Shown here: in pieces, positions 17,015 to 27,680 of the stretch
Numbering within the stretch: position 1 is the first letter of the stretch
How the letters are laid out: each line of letters starts with the position of its first letter
The notes under the pieces: generated by a model
Told to the model about the DNA's origin: nothing
Database searches by the model: none
What the model saw: the letters and a program-made list of their open reading frames with translations, nothing else
Position numbers and translations under genes: made by a program
Assembly (NCBI GenBank): GCA_019056595.1
Contig: CP036163.1
Location: 2,604,001-2,668,000 of the forward strand
Length of the DNA: 64,000 bases
Source: Pectobacterium atrosepticum
GTDB lineage: Bacteria; Pseudomonadota; Gammaproteobacteria; Enterobacterales; Enterobacteriaceae
Reading direction: 5' to 3'

Positions 17015-18285
17015 TTAAGCTAGGTGTGATTGCCGACGATTTTACCGGTGCCACGGATATCGCCAGCTTTCTGGTGAACAACGGGCTGCCGACCGTGCAG
17101 CTCAACGGTGTGCCGCCGTCCGACTTTAAAGTCGACACACAGGCCGTCGTAATTAGCCTGAAATCACGTTCTTGCTCGGCGGAACAGGCTGTGGCGGATT
17201 CACTTAATGCACTGGCGTGGCTGCAACAACAGGGCTGCCAGCAGTTCTATTTTAAATATTGTTCCACCTTCGACAGCACCGCGAAAGGCAATATCGGCCC
17301 GGTGACCGACGCGCTGCTAGAGCAGTTGGGTGAAACGCAAACCATCATCTCTCCAGCACTACCGGTGAACGGCAGAACCGTCTATCAGGGCCACCTGTTC
17401 GTGATGGATCAGCTGCTGTCCGAATCTGGGATGCGCCACCATCCGGTTACGCCAATGACGGATAGCAACCTGATGCGCGTCATGGAACAGCAGGCGGCGG
17501 GACAATGCGGCCTGGTGCCGTATGCCGTGATGGATCAGGGTGCGGATGCCGTCAAACAGCGGTTGGTGCAGTTGAAAGAACAGGGTATCCGCTATGTGGT
17601 GCTGGATACGCTGAACGAACAGCACCTGCTGACACAGGGCGAGGCACTGCGCGACATGAAACTGGTCACTGGCGGTTCCGGCCTAGCGATTGGTCTGGCG
17701 CGCCAGCTGGCAGACTCAACAAAACAAACCGGTTACGCAACCGAGGCAGGTAAGCCGCAGTCCGGCGCAGGCGTTGTGCTATCCGGTTCCTGCTCAGTGA
17801 TGACCAACAAGCAGGTCGCTCACTACCTGAAACAGGCGGCGGGTCGTGCCATTGATGTCGCTCGCTGCTTAGAAAGCGATGATGCTCAGCAATCCTACGC
17901 GCAGGAACTGGCCGACTGGGTGAAAGCACACCGTGACGATGCACTCGCACCGCTGCTGTACGCCACCTCTTCACCCGACGAACTGGCGCAGATTCAACAG
18001 CGCTGGGGTGCGGAAGCCAGTAGCCATGCAGTAGAGAAACTGTTTGCTGCCGTCGCCCGCCAGCTTCAAGAAGACGGCTTTAAGCGCTTCATCATCGCGG
18101 GCGGTGAAACGTCCAGCATCGTGGTGCAAACGCTGGGTATTCACGCGTTCCATATTGGGCCGTCCATTTCCCCCGGCGTGCCGTGGGTGCGTTCCACCAC
18201 TCATCCACTCTCGCTGGCGTTGAAATCCGGTAACTTCGGCGATGAAGACTTTTTTGCCCGCGCCCAAAAGGAGTTTGCCGCATGA
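17011..18285 (+). CDS. otnK: 3-oxo-tetronate kinase
   Basis: 424 residues, DUF1537 kinase family (YgbK). Phosphorylates 3-oxo-tetronate at O4 using ATP. Conserved N-terminal 'GVIADDFTGATDIASFLV' (residues 4-21, the family's DDxTGA substrate site), 'FKYCSTFDSTAKGNIGPVTDAL' (about 85-106), and the C-terminal nucleotide site 'FIIAGGETSSIVVQTLGI' plus 'SPGVPW'. Segments are abbreviated. Overlaps ltnD and otnC by four bases each, so translation is coupled. Length is as usual for the family. Confidence 0.92.
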   Translation: MIKLGVIADDFTGATDIASFLVNNGLPTVQLNGVPPSDFKVDTQAVVISLKSRSCSAEQAVADSLNALAWLQQQGCQQFYFKYCSTFDSTAKGNIGPVTDALLEQLGETQTIISPALPVNGRTVYQGHLFVMDQLLSESGMRHHPVTPMTDSNLMRVMEQQAAGQCGLVPYAVMDQGADAVKQRLVQLKEQGIRYVVLDTLNEQHLLTQGEALRDMKLVTGGSGLAIGLARQLADSTKQTGYATEAGKPQSGAGVVLSGSCSVMTNKQVAHYLKQAAGRAIDVARCLESDDAQQSYAQELADWVKAHRDDALAPLLYATSSPDELAQIQQRWGAEASSHAVEKLFAAVARQLQEDGFKRFIIAGGETSSIVVQTLGIHAFHIGPSISPGVPWVRSTTHPLSLALKSGNFGDEDFFARAQKEFAA

Positions 18286-18938
18286 GTGAACATCACAACG
18301 GCACAGAGGCGTCGCTGAGCAGCGAGCAGCGAGCACGCGCGGAAATGGTCAAGCTGGGCGCATCCTTTTTCCAGCGCGGCTACGCCACCGGTTCTGCTGG
18401 CAATCTCTCCCTTCTACTGGACGACGGTACACTGCTGGCAACGCCGACCGGCTCTTGCCTCGGCGAACTGGATGCCGAGCGGCTGTCCAAAGTTAGCCTG
18501 AGCGGCGAGTGGATTTCCGGCGATAAACCATCGAAAGAGGTCAGTTTTCACCTGTCGATTTACCGTAACGATCCCGAATGCAAAGCGATCGTTCACCTGC
18601 ACAGCACTTACCTGACGGCGCTCTCGTGTCTGGAAGGGTTGGATACGCAGGATGCCATCAAGCCGTTCACACCCTATGTGGTGATGCGCGTCGGTAAAGT
18701 ACCCGTCGTGCCTTATTACCGCCCCGGCGATGCGCGGCTCGGTGAAGATCTGGCGAAGCTGGCCTCGCGTTATAAAGCCTTCTTGCTGGCTAACCACGGC
18801 CCGGTCGTCACCGGTAAGAATCTGCGGGCAGCGGCGGACAACATGGAAGAGCTGGAAGAAACCGCCAAGCTGATTTTTATTCTCGGTGACCGAAAAATTC
18901 GCTACCTCACCGCTGACGATATTGCCGAGCTCTCTTGA
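18282..18938 (+). CDS. otnC: 3-oxo-tetronate 4-phosphate decarboxylase
   Basis: 218 residues, class II aldolase/adducin fold (YgbL). Decarboxylates 3-oxo-tetronate 4-phosphate to dihydroxyacetone phosphate and CO2, feeding glycolysis. Zinc ligands are visible as the His pair in '[12 protein letters not shown]' (about residues 104-115) and the His of '[12 protein letters not shown]' (about 168-179); '[10 protein letters not shown]' and 'PTGSCLG' form the phosphate-binding part. Followed after 17 bases by otnI. Assignment follows the characterised pathway and the operon order. Confidence 0.92.
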   Translation: MSEHHNGTEASLSSEQRARAEMVKLGASFFQRGYATGSAGNLSLLLDDGTLLATPTGSCLGELDAERLSKVSLSGEWISGDKPSKEVSFHLSIYRNDPECKAIVHLHSTYLTALSCLEGLDTQDAIKPFTPYVVMRVGKVPVVPYYRPGDARLGEDLAKLASRYKAFLLANHGPVVTGKNLRAAADNMEELEETAKLIFILGDRKIRYLTADDIAELS

Positions 18939-18955
18939 TGAGCCAAGGAGTTACC

Positions 18956-19744
18956 ATGCCTAAGTTTGCTGCCAATCTTTCTATGCTGTTTACAGACGTT
19001 CCGTTTCTCGATCGCTTTAAAGCCGCTGCCGATGCGGGTTTTACCTCGGTCGAGTACCTGTTTCCTTATGAATATCCGGCACCGCTGCTGGCGGAAAAGC
19101 TGAGGGAGAATGGCCTGAAGCAGGTGTTGTTCAATACTGCGCCCGGCAACATCGCCGCGGGTGAATGGGGCGTGTCTGCCCTGCCCGACCGTATTGAAGA
19201 TGCCCGTCGGGACATCGATAACGCCTTGGAATATGCACTGGCGCTGAATTGTCCTTCAGTACTGGTGATGGGAGGCGTCGTTCCGCCCGGTGAAGACCGT
19301 GACGCCTATCAGCAAACCTTCATCGATAACCTGCGCTACGCGGCTGATAAATTCGCGCCGCATGGCATCAATATCATGATTGAAGCACTGAGTGCGAAGG
19401 TGAAACCGAATTACCTGTTCGCCAGTCAGTATCAGGCGCTGGAATTAGCCAATCTGATCGACCGGCCGAATATCTATATTCAGGTGGACTTCTTTCACGC
19501 ACAAATTGTCGATGGCAACCTGACGCAAATTATTCACGATTTAGATGGCCGCATCGGACATATTCAAATTGCTTCGGTTCCGGCACGGCATGAACCCGAT
19601 GAAGGAGAAATTAATTATCCATTCATCTTTGCCGAATTGGATCGCGTGAATTATTCCGGCTGGATTGGCTGTGAATATAACCCGCGTGGTAAAACCGAAG
19701 ACGGATTGGGCTGGGCTGAACCCTGGCTGGAGAAAAAACACTAA
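18956..19744 (+). CDS. otnI: 2-oxo-tetronate isomerase
   Basis: 262 residues, Hyi / xylose-isomerase-like TIM barrel (YgbM). Interconverts 2-oxo- and 3-oxo-tetronate, linking LtnD to OtnK. Start at ATG 18956 is chosen because AAGGAG at 18945-18950 is ideally placed and the protein then begins '[12 protein letters not shown]' as in the family; a longer frame opens at 18935. Metal/active-site segments: 'MIEALSAK' (Glu, about residue 142), '[11 protein letters not shown]' (Asp, His, about 177), and '[11 protein letters not shown]' (Glu, about 240). Confidence 0.92.
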   Translation: MPKFAANLSMLFTDVPFLDRFKAAADAGFTSVEYLFPYEYPAPLLAEKLRENGLKQVLFNTAPGNIAAGEWGVSALPDRIEDARRDIDNALEYALALNCPSVLVMGGVVPPGEDRDAYQQTFIDNLRYAADKFAPHGINIMIEALSAKVKPNYLFASQYQALELANLIDRPNIYIQVDFFHAQIVDGNLTQIIHDLDGRIGHIQIASVPARHEPDEGEINYPFIFAELDRVNYSGWIGCEYNPRGKTEDGLGWAEPWLEKKH

Positions 19745-19820
19745 CTCACTAATTCCAAGAAATAATATTAACACCAGAGACATATTCGTTAGACGCGAAT
19801 AAATAAAAAAGAAAAGATCA

Positions 19821-19849
19821 GATTCCCGCATTATTCAAATGCGGGAGTC
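19821..19849 (+). other. Hairpin between otnI and ygbN
   Basis: GATTCCCGCAT / ATGCGGGAGTC forms an 11-bp stem with one wobble pair and a 7-base loop inside the 191-base otnI-ygbN gap. There is no T run after it on the plus strand, so it is more likely an mRNA-stabilising or partial attenuation structure than a full terminator. It would make transporter expression differ from that of the enzymes. Confidence 0.5.
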
Positions 19850-19935
19850 AGGTCACCCTTTTCTTCAAATAAAACAATAACCCAATACCTTTTCAGCCTC
19901 TGAATTGAAAACAATGGGTCAATGAGGATAAGAAT

Positions 19936-21294
19936 ATGGCCACCTCGCTCTTACTCTGCATCGCTATCGCCGGGGTATTACTCCTGCTGCTGATGGTCAT
20001 CAAATTTAAAATTCAGCCCTTTGTCGCCCTGCTGGTCGTTAGCTTACTCGTTGCCTTAGCTACGGGTATTCCGACTGGTGAGGTGATTAAGGTGATTACC
20101 TCCGGCATGGGCGGTATTCTTGGCTCGGTGGCAATTATTATCGGCCTCGGTGCCATGCTCGGCAGAATGATCGAAGTGTCCGGCGGCGCGGAATCCTTAG
20201 CGCACCGCTTTGCCCAATTAATGGGGCCGGGATTGATGGTGGCAGCATTAACCATCGCCGCCTTTATTCTGGGTATTCCGGTCTTTTTCGATGTCGGCTT
20301 TATTATCCTCGCTCCGATTATTTACGGCTTTGCAAAAGTCGCTAAAGTCTCTCCGATTAAATTCGGTTTGCCCGTCGCAGGCGTAATGCTGACGGTGCAC
20401 GTCGCGCTGCCGCCCCACCCCGGCCCGGTTGCCGCTGCTGGCCTGTTGAATGCCGATATCGGCTGGCTGACCATCATTGGTCTGCTGGTGTCGATTCCTG
20501 TCGGCATCATCAGCTACTGGGCAGCCAAGGCTATGAACCGCCGTAAATATGCGCTTTCCGTCGAAGTGTTAGAGCAGTTACAGCTGGCGAAACCGGAAGA
20601 CAGCACGCCGGACACGGCTCCCGCGTCTGCCCCTTCAGCTGGATTGATTGCCGCGCTGATCGCCATTCCTATCGCCATCATTATGCTTGGCACCGTGTCT
20701 GCGACCATTTTACCTGCCGGACATCCGGTGCGTAACGTCATGTCGCTGGTTGGATCTCCCGCCGTAGCGCTGCTGATCGCTCTGGCACTGGCATTCTGGC
20801 TGATTGCCCTGCGTCGCGGCTGGTCGCTGGAAAAAGCTAGCGGTGTGATGGGCGATGCGATGCCTGCTGCTGCGATGGTCATCATGGTGACCGGTGCGGG
20901 TGGCGTATTCGGCAAAGTACTGGTGGAATCGGGCATCGGTAAAGCGCTGGCGGATACGCTGACCAGCATTCATCTGCCGCTGGTGCCTGCCGCATTTATC
21001 CTGTCGCTAGCGCTACGTGCCTCACAAGGCTCTGCCACCGTCGCTATTCTCACCACCTGCGGCTTGCTAAGTGAAGCCGTCAGTGGCCTGAACCAAATGC
21101 AACTGGTGTTGGTGACGCTCTCTGCCTGTTTTGGCGGATTAGGCCTGTCGCACGTCAATGACTCCGGTTTCTGGATTGTCACCAAATATCTGGGGCTGTC
21201 CGTCGCCGATGGCCTGCGCACCTGGACGGTACTGACAACAATCCTCGGACTGGCTGGGTTCCTTTTCACTTGGGCGCTTTGGCTGGTCATGTAA
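19936..21294 (+). CDS. ygbN: Gluconate-permease family transporter YgbN
   Basis: 452 residues, GntP family proton symporter in the inner membrane with about 12-14 hydrophobic segments. Family motifs: 'GFGGILGSVAIIIGLGAMLG'-like region near residue 58-75, 'FFDVGFIILAPIIYG' (about 117-131) and 'GASQGSATVAILTT'-like segment near 360 (here 'ASQGSATVAILTT'), then 'GLSHVNDSGFWIV'. Likely imports the threonate or another tetronate used by the operon; the substrate is inferred from context. GAGGATAAGAAT places a ribosome site ahead of ATG 19936. A terminator follows at 21317. Confidence 0.88.
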   Translation: MATSLLLCIAIAGVLLLLLMVIKFKIQPFVALLVVSLLVALATGIPTGEVIKVITSGMGGILGSVAIIIGLGAMLGRMIEVSGGAESLAHRFAQLMGPGLMVAALTIAAFILGIPVFFDVGFIILAPIIYGFAKVAKVSPIKFGLPVAGVMLTVHVALPPHPGPVAAAGLLNADIGWLTIIGLLVSIPVGIISYWAAKAMNRRKYALSVEVLEQLQLAKPEDSTPDTAPASAPSAGLIAALIAIPIAIIMLGTVSATILPAGHPVRNVMSLVGSPAVALLIALALAFWLIALRRGWSLEKASGVMGDAMPAAAMVIMVTGAGGVFGKVLVESGIGKALADTLTSIHLPLVPAAFILSLALRASQGSATVAILTTCGLLSEAVSGLNQMQLVLVTLSACFGGLGLSHVNDSGFWIVTKYLGLSVADGLRTWTVLTTILGLAGFLFTWALWLVM

Positions 21295-21316
21295 GCGTCA
21301 CCGCGTTCCGCCACGG

Positions 21317-21341
21317 AAAACCGCTGACACTCAGCGGTTTT
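21317..21341 (+). terminator. Terminator after ygbN
   Basis: AAAACCGCTGA, loop CAC, TCAGCGGTTTT; symmetrical stem of about 11 bp ending in T4. It closes the tetronate operon and separates it from the chemoreceptor cluster. Confidence 0.85.
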
Positions 21342-21594
21342 CCTCCTTATGCCAGAAAATACGCCCGTTTTATTCTTATATTCCACATCTGAATATCCAA
21401 GCGCTGCCGTTATAATCCATACGGGGTAAGAAACCACGCGTTCCCTTATCACCACGACACAAGTTCGCATGCCAATACATGATGTAATCGGAAATACGCC
21501 TTATTCCTGACCTCTCGTGGAAGTAGAAGTAGAAGATGCCAAATCCATACGGCATGAGCCTGCATCAGCCGATGAAAAATAATAAAGGAACACT

Positions 21595-23274
21595 ATGAAT
21601 TTTTTAGCAAAAATGAAGCTTGGCACCATGCTGGGTTCTGGCTTCGCCTCTGTCATCATCATCGGTTTGATGGTCGCCGTTCTGGGACGTGTGCATCTGC
21701 TCGATCTGAGCGAAGATATTGAGTCGCTGTCCGAAAAAAACCTGACCAGCCTGATCCTGATACAGGATGCCAAAAGCGGTTTTGATGCCGTGGCCCGTTC
21801 AGTGCGTACTATCGGCCTGACAAGCGACAGCAGCCGCATTCAGGAAGAAAAACGCCTGATTGATCAGCAAATTGTCCGCAATACCGACATCCTGACCAAA
21901 CTGTATTCTAACCTGTCTGAAGCAGAGTCTCGCGACTCGCTGGACCGCCTGACGCAGGCTCGCCCAGCCTATCGGGACGCAGTGAATAAAGCCGTAGAAC
22001 TTGGCGTATCTGAAAACGCCGAAGAAAGAGCGCAAGCCGTGCAGCTCATGGTCAATGAAATGCAAATTACGCAGGCACCCGTTTTCGCCGCGCTGGACAG
22101 CATGACGGAATTGCAGAAGAAGCGGACGATGGAGATGACGGCAAGCGCCATGCAGGAAGCTCGCTCAGATGGTAACACTCTGATCTTCTACGCGGCGATT
22201 GCGGTTCTCGTTGGCATTCTGGTTTCCGTATTGATTACTCGTACGATCAAAGGCTTGTTGGGTGGCGAAGTGTCCTACGCCGCACAGATCGCCCAAGCGG
22301 TCGCACAAGGAAATCTGGCGGTAGCCGTCAACCTGCGTTCCGGTGATGACCGCAGTGTGCTGGCAGCCATGAACGGTATGCGCAAAAGCCTGAGTAGCAT
22401 TGTTGAACAGGTGCGCGAAAGCAGTGAATCTATCGCGACCGGTGCCAGCCAGATCGCCGCAGGCAGCACCGATCTTAGCCAACGCACGGAAGAACAAGCG
22501 GCCAACCTGCAACAAACCGCAGCGTCTATGGAAGAAATGAGCCAAACCGTACGCCAGAACTCGGATACCGTACGTAACGCCGCTCAACTGGCACAAGCCG
22601 CCAGTCATACCGCCGCGAAAGGCGGAGAAGCCGTCAGCAATATCGTTGTCACCATGAAAGAAATTACCGACAGCTCGCAGAAAATTGGCGACATCATCAG
22701 CGTCATCGACGGTATCGCCTTCCAGACCAACATTCTGGCGCTCAACGCCGCGGTGGAAGCCGCTCGCGCAGGTGAGCAAGGTCGTGGCTTTGCAGTAGTC
22801 GCAGGTGAAGTTCGCTCGCTGGCACAGCGCTCCGCCACCGCCGCCAAAGAGATTAAAGAGCTGATCGGCCACAGCGTCGAGAAAGTCGAAGTGGGTTCTG
22901 CGCTGGTCAGCGATGCGGGAACGACGATCGAAGAATTGGTCCGTCAGGCGCGCAATGTTGCCGATCTGATCAACGAAATTGGCGTCACCACGCAGGAGCA
23001 AGAATCTGGCGTCTCGCAAATTCATGATGCCGTTAACCAACTCGATCAGGTCACACAGCAGAACGCCGCACTCGTTGAGCAATCCGCTTCCGCTGCCGAT
23101 AGTCTGAGCGATCAGGCTGCCCATCTGGTAGAACTGATGAAGGTCTTCATCGTTGAAGGCGGGTCGTCACAGCGTATTGCACCACCGCTGAAAAGACCTT
23201 CCAGCGCAAAGTTCTCTCTCGCCAACCCTAAAGGCAGCGCGGGAAGCAATAACCAAAACTGGGAACAGTTCTGA
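21595..23274 (+). CDS. Methyl-accepting chemotaxis protein 1
   Basis: 559 residues. Membrane helix 1 at about 13-30, periplasmic four-helix-bundle-type sensor at about 32-190, membrane helix 2 at about 195-215, HAMP domain to about 268, then the methylated coiled-coil hairpin. The hairpin tip '[27 protein letters not shown]' (short form) that binds CheA and CheW is intact. Ends NWEQF, a variant of the NWETF tether for CheR and CheB. Ligand unknown; the sensor differs strongly from the other three. The signalling half is nearly the same as in receptor 2. Ribosome site AAGGA precedes ATG 21595. A weak GC-rich hairpin at about 23283-23307 may end the transcript. Confidence 0.95.
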   Translation: MNFLAKMKLGTMLGSGFASVIIIGLMVAVLGRVHLLDLSEDIESLSEKNLTSLILIQDAKSGFDAVARSVRTIGLTSDSSRIQEEKRLIDQQIVRNTDILTKLYSNLSEAESRDSLDRLTQARPAYRDAVNKAVELGVSENAEERAQAVQLMVNEMQITQAPVFAALDSMTELQKKRTMEMTASAMQEARSDGNTLIFYAAIAVLVGILVSVLITRTIKGLLGGEVSYAAQIAQAVAQGNLAVAVNLRSGDDRSVLAAMNGMRKSLSSIVEQVRESSESIATGASQIAAGSTDLSQRTEEQAANLQQTAASMEEMSQTVRQNSDTVRNAAQLAQAASHTAAKGGEAVSNIVVTMKEITDSSQKIGDIISVIDGIAFQTNILALNAAVEAARAGEQGRGFAVVAGEVRSLAQRSATAAKEIKELIGHSVEKVEVGSALVSDAGTTIEELVRQARNVADLINEIGVTTQEQESGVSQIHDAVNQLDQVTQQNAALVEQSASAADSLSDQAAHLVELMKVFIVEGGSSQRIAPPLKRPSSAKFSLANPKGSAGSNNQNWEQF

Positions 23275-23403
23275 TTCCAGGCAGGGGGAGGGTCATGCCT
23301 CTCCCAGTTTACGTTCACATCTCTTCACCGCCAGCCCCCAACGCACGACGCTTTCTGTTTTTTTCATCATCGTGAGCCTGCCCGCAGCAGCAAGAATTAA
23401 AAT

Positions 23404-23430
23404 CAATGTTTTCCCAAAAAATGCCGATAT
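23404..23430 (+). promoter_or_regulatory. Sigma-28 (FliA) promoter before chemoreceptor 2
   Basis: CAATGTTT (23404-23411), exactly 11 bases, GCCGATAT (23423-23430). The FliA consensus is TAAAGTTT-N11-GCCGATAA, so six of eight and seven of eight positions match at the right spacing. It lies about 125 bases before the chemoreceptor start. I did not find an equally good element before the other three receptors. Confidence 0.65.
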
Positions 23431-23555
23431 TCCAGTATGGACTGGTTAGTTATTCATCAAAGGGATCGGGGACCGCGCCAGCACATTGCTTTCTTAGCAC
23501 AAAAGAAAAATCAGCTTAATAACAATAAATATTGTCAATAAGTCATGAGGATAAC

Positions 23556-25226
23556 ATGCAGCGTACAAAAAAAATGAAACTGGGTACCCAGGTTGGTTCA
23601 GGGTTTGCCATTGTTATTATTATCGGCCTATTGGTGGCCATCTTCGGTAGAACGCATCTGGTTGGCCTCGGGAATACGACTGACAACCTTGCCAAAAACC
23701 ATCTTGCCAATCTTATCGTGCTGCAAGAATTGAAAGACAACCTGAACGTGACGATCAAAGCCACTTTGCGCATGCTTATCACAACGGAAAAAAAGGTTCT
23801 GGAGGACAATCAAAAACTGATTGAAACCACGAGCGCCAGAAACGCAAAGCTAGTCACTCAACTGGAAGAAAATTTACAAGCAAAAGAGGTTCGCAATATT
23901 CTGGGTGAACTTCAGCAAAATCGTACTGAATTTGCCACCGTGGGCCGTCAGTCCGTTGCCCTGTCGCTCAACAATAAACAGGCAGAATCCATCGAGTTAG
24001 TCAGAACCCAGCTTGAGCCGATACAAACCAAGCTTTTTAACAACCTGAACACGATGATTCAGTTGCAGAAAGACTACACCACGCAAACCGCAACCAATGC
24101 GATTGAAGAGTCCTACTATGATGGCAATTCACTGCTGATACTGGCTGGCATCGCCTCATTGATCGGTGTGTGCATCGCCTGGCTGATTACTCGTCACATC
24201 AAGAAGCAATTGGGTGGTGAACCCGCCTATGCCACGCAGGTAACGCAGGAAATCGCGCAGGGCAATCTCGCTATACCGATTGAACTGGCGGCAGGCGACA
24301 CGAGCAGCCTGTTGTCTGCGATGAATCACATGCGCAAAAGTCTGGGTGGTATTGTTGAGCAGGTGCGTGAAAGCAGTGAATCTATCGCGACCGGTGCAGG
24401 CCAGATCGCCGCAGGCAGCACCGATCTCAGCCAGCGTACGGAAGAACAGGCGGCTAACCTGCAACAAACCGCAGCCTCCATGGAAGAAATGAGCCAAACC
24501 GTACGCCAGAACTCAGATACCGTACGTAACGCCGCTCAGCTGGCACAGGCCGCGAGCAATACCGCCGCTAAAAGCGGTGAAGCTGTCAGCAATATCGTTG
24601 TCACCATGAAAGAGATCAGCGATAGCTCGCACAAAATTGGCGACATCATCAGCGTTATCGACGGTATCGCCTTCCAGACCAACATTCTGGCGCTCAACGC
24701 CGCAGTAGAAGCCGCACGAGCAGGTGAGCAAGGCCGTGGTTTTGCCGTGGTAGCAGGTGAAGTTCGCTCGCTGGCACAGCGCTCCGCAACTGCCGCCAAA
24801 GAGATTAAAGAGCTGATCGGCCACAGCGTTGAGAAAGTCGAGGTGGGTTCCGTACTGGTCAGCGATGCGGGAACGACAATCGAAGAATTGGTACGTCAGG
24901 CGCGCCACGTTGCCGATCTGATCAACGAAATTGGCGTCACCACACAGGAGCAAGAATCCGGCGTTTCGCAGATTCATGATGCCATCACTCAGCTCGATCA
25001 GGTCACACAGCAGAATGCGGCACTTGTTGAGCAATCCACATCCGCCGCCGATAGTCTGAGCGATCAGGCTGCTCATCTGGTAGAACTGATGAAAGTCTTC
25101 ATTGTTGAAAGCGGGTCGTCACAGCGCACCGCGCCAGAGTTGAAAAGACCCTCCAGTGCAAAGCTTTCTCTCGCAAGCCCTAAAGGCAGAACAAAAAGCG
25201 ACAGCCAAAACTGGGAAACCTTTTAA
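23556..25226 (+). CDS. Methyl-accepting chemotaxis protein 2
   Basis: 556 residues from ATG 23556 (AGGATAAC just upstream; a longer frame at 23532 has no ribosome site). Same plan as receptor 1: membrane helix near 15-35, divergent periplasmic four-helix sensor, second helix near 195-215 ('[21 protein letters not shown]' in short), HAMP, and a signalling hairpin almost identical to receptor 1. Ends NWETF, the exact CheR/CheB tether. The sensor contains '[13 protein letters not shown]', unlike receptor 1, so a different ligand is expected. Probably transcribed from its own FliA promoter. Confidence 0.95.
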   Translation: MQRTKKMKLGTQVGSGFAIVIIIGLLVAIFGRTHLVGLGNTTDNLAKNHLANLIVLQELKDNLNVTIKATLRMLITTEKKVLEDNQKLIETTSARNAKLVTQLEENLQAKEVRNILGELQQNRTEFATVGRQSVALSLNNKQAESIELVRTQLEPIQTKLFNNLNTMIQLQKDYTTQTATNAIEESYYDGNSLLILAGIASLIGVCIAWLITRHIKKQLGGEPAYATQVTQEIAQGNLAIPIELAAGDTSSLLSAMNHMRKSLGGIVEQVRESSESIATGAGQIAAGSTDLSQRTEEQAANLQQTAASMEEMSQTVRQNSDTVRNAAQLAQAASNTAAKSGEAVSNIVVTMKEISDSSHKIGDIISVIDGIAFQTNILALNAAVEAARAGEQGRGFAVVAGEVRSLAQRSATAAKEIKELIGHSVEKVEVGSVLVSDAGTTIEELVRQARHVADLINEIGVTTQEQESGVSQIHDAITQLDQVTQQNAALVEQSTSAADSLSDQAAHLVELMKVFIVESGSSQRTAPELKRPSSAKLSLASPKGRTKSDSQNWETF

Positions 25227-25250
25227 CGATTAGTAGTAAAAAGAAACGTA

Positions 25251-25278
25251 AAACCGCTGATCGCTCAGCGGTTTTTTT
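25251..25278 (+). terminator. Terminator after chemoreceptor 2
   Basis: ACCGCTGA, loop TCGC, TCAGCGGT followed by seven T. Strong intrinsic terminator 25 bases after the stop codon, showing the second and third receptors are separate transcription units. Confidence 0.92.
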
Positions 25279-25935
25279 ATTCATTTCTAACCTGAACTCT
25301 TCACATCAGCGTTCAGTACTTTTCCGCCACGCGTTGAAGAAACTGGCTACTATTTTCAATAGGAAGAGGCAATTAATAAAAATTAATAATTGGCTTTATA
25401 TTAATAGAGATTGAATAAAATCAATAAAAAACCAAAACAATGTCAGTCTGCGATTATAAAACCATCAAATATATGATGGTAAAAACATCATCTTGTTCAA
25501 AAAAAGCAATGAATAAAAAACAAACACTTCTTTATGGTTGAATAAATAGGCAAAAAATCATAGCTGCAACGTTTATTAGCATAACTGTCAATTTAGCATT
25601 ACAGCAGGGCATCAGTTTATTCCCTTCTTAATCCATAGAGATATTGCGGCTTTTACCGCCGCCTCTTATACTCCTGCGCCATCGTTTCTCTCTTATTACT
25701 CGATGCTCCTCCGCACCAGACACGGCCATCACTTAGCGAAGTGCATGACAGGTACCAGTAAACGCGGAATACGTTTATAGCCTAAAGGAAATGGGCAATG
25801 ATTGAAGGAAAGGATTTACCTAAAATCGTAACGCCACGGTATTCGCAAAATAAATACGTTTTCGCAACGTCGATTTCACATAAATAGCATGCCAGTACTC
25901 ACCATATTCGTTCTCAACGTATAATTAGGGACACA
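25279..25935 (+). other. AT-rich gap before chemoreceptor 3
   Basis: About 660 bases with no convincing gene on either strand. The first 300 bases are very AT-rich with A and T runs, then a more mixed part with short inverted repeats such as GCGGCTTTTACCGC near 25647. It should hold the promoter of the third receptor; the best FliA-like sequence near 25868 (GTCGATTT) has no good partner, so I name none. Confidence 0.6.
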
Positions 25936-27606
25936 ATGAATCTCATCAAAAATAGCAGCCTGGGTAAAATGCTAGGGACTGGCTTTACTCTGGTCATCGC
26001 CATCGGTTTTCTGGTAGCGATATTTGGTCGTATCCAGTTAGACAAGCTCGGGGAAAACATCCAGGTGCTGTCGCAGGTCCGTATTACCAACCTCCTGATG
26101 ATGCAAGAGTTTAAAGACAACATAAACACCAACGCGATCGCCGTCAGAAACCTGACGATGCAGGAAGACGATCGGCTAGTGCAGGAAGAGAAAACGCGTA
26201 TCGAGGAGATGATCTCCCGCAATAACGCGTTACTCTCGAAAATACATGACAGTACCGCCGAGAAACATGCTCAGGAATTGGTCGCCGAACTCCAGCGCGT
26301 ACGCCCGGCCTATAGCAGCAGCATGGCAAACGCCATCACGCTGGCAATGGCGAACAAGAACAGTGAAGCTCAAAATCTGTTATTAACAGACGTGCGGGCT
26401 AAGCAAGATGCTGTTTTCAAGGCCCTGAATGATATGGTCAACTGGCAAGAGAAGCTCACCGTTGAAATCGCCGACCAGTCTTTAAAAAACGCCACTAACG
26501 CGGGCTCGCTGATGGTCATCATCGCCCTGCTTTCTGTGGCGCTGGGAGCGATGATCTCATGGTGGATCACCCGAACTATTAAACGTCAGCTCGGGGGAGA
26601 ACCCGCCTACACGCTGGAAGTGACACGTCAGGTTGCACAGGGGAATCTGGCCGTTACGATTGAACTGCGCGACGGAGACACCACCAGCGTACTCGCAGCG
26701 ATGGAAGATATGCGTCAAAACCTGAGTAACCTTGTCGGTCAGGTGCATCAGAGTAGCGAATCGATCGCCACAGGCGCGACACAGATTGCGATGGGCAACA
26801 CCGATCTGAGCCAACGTACAGAAGAACAGGCCGCGAATCTTCAGGAAACCGCCGCCTCTATGGAACAAATGAATACCACGGTGAAGCAGAATGCGGCAAC
26901 CGTGCGCACCGCAACGGAGTTAGCCCATTCCGCCAGCACCACGGCGCAGAAAGGCGGCGATGCGGTCAGTAACGTTGTGCGTACCATGGAAGATATCACC
27001 GCCAGTTCGCGTAAGATCGGCGATATTATCGGTGTCATTGACGGCATTGCCTTTCAGACTAACATTCTGGCGCTCAACGCCGCCGTTGAAGCGGCCAGAG
27101 CTGGCGAACAAGGTCGTGGCTTTGCCGTGGTCGCGGGCGAAGTACGCTCTCTGGCACAGCGCTCCGCCTCTGCCGCACGTGAAATCAAAGATCTGATTAG
27201 CGTGAGCGTCGCCAACGTGGAAATGGGTGAGAAGCAGGTTAACGACGCGGGTATCACCATCAAAGAAATCGTCGAGAAGTCTCAGCACGTTGCTAACCTG
27301 CTCAATGAGATCGGTTTGACCACGCACGAGCAAGAACAGGGCGTTGCTCAAGTCAATGATGCTGTGAATCAGCTCGATCAGGTGACCCAACAGAACGCCG
27401 CACTGGTTGAAGAATCCGCCTCCGCCGCCGATAGCCTGAGCCAACAGGCCAGAACGCTGCTGGAATTAATGGGTGTTTTCAAACTCAACGGTATCCAGAC
27501 TAAAGCGCCACGGCTGACGTCACAAGTGAAGCAGCCGACAGCGCCAAGGCTGGCTCTGGCAGGCAAATCAGGCCGCACAAGCAGTGATAATTGGGAAACC
27601 TTTTAA
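25936..27606 (+). CDS. Methyl-accepting chemotaxis protein 3
   Basis: 556 residues. Membrane helix 1 about 13-32 ('GTGFTLVIAIGFLVAIFGR'), periplasmic four-helix sensor, membrane helix 2 about 192-212, HAMP, cytoplasmic hairpin with '[18 protein letters not shown]' and '[21 protein letters not shown]' segments, C-terminal NWETF. Signalling-domain details ('[12 protein letters not shown]', '[21 protein letters not shown]', shortened) place it with receptor 4 and apart from receptors 1 and 2. GGGAC precedes ATG 25936. The sensor has 'NNSEAQNLLLTDVRAKQD', similar to the '[13 protein letters not shown]' part of receptor 4. Confidence 0.95.
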   Translation: MNLIKNSSLGKMLGTGFTLVIAIGFLVAIFGRIQLDKLGENIQVLSQVRITNLLMMQEFKDNINTNAIAVRNLTMQEDDRLVQEEKTRIEEMISRNNALLSKIHDSTAEKHAQELVAELQRVRPAYSSSMANAITLAMANKNSEAQNLLLTDVRAKQDAVFKALNDMVNWQEKLTVEIADQSLKNATNAGSLMVIIALLSVALGAMISWWITRTIKRQLGGEPAYTLEVTRQVAQGNLAVTIELRDGDTTSVLAAMEDMRQNLSNLVGQVHQSSESIATGATQIAMGNTDLSQRTEEQAANLQETAASMEQMNTTVKQNAATVRTATELAHSASTTAQKGGDAVSNVVRTMEDITASSRKIGDIIGVIDGIAFQTNILALNAAVEAARAGEQGRGFAVVAGEVRSLAQRSASAAREIKDLISVSVANVEMGEKQVNDAGITIKEIVEKSQHVANLLNEIGLTTHEQEQGVAQVNDAVNQLDQVTQQNAALVEESASAADSLSQQARTLLELMGVFKLNGIQTKAPRLTSQVKQPTAPRLALAGKSGRTSSDNWETF

Positions 27607-27647
27607 CGAGCGTGACCGATCGATAGCATCCTTCGGTCTCTTACCGT

Positions 27648-27680
27648 AAAAAAAGCCGCTGAATTCTCAGCGGCTTTTTT
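27648..27680 (+). terminator. Terminator after chemoreceptor 3
   Basis: GCCGCTGA, loop ATTC, TCAGCGGC flanked by A7 and T6. Works on both strands in principle; it closes the third receptor gene, 41 bases after its stop. Confidence 0.92.

Noticed and set aside
22165-23124. Long reverse frame of 319 codons opposite receptor 1, with similar frames opposite receptors 2-4
   Set aside because: Recurs at the same place in each receptor because the coding strand is conserved; no ribosome site and no family likeness. Shadow of the chemoreceptor genes.
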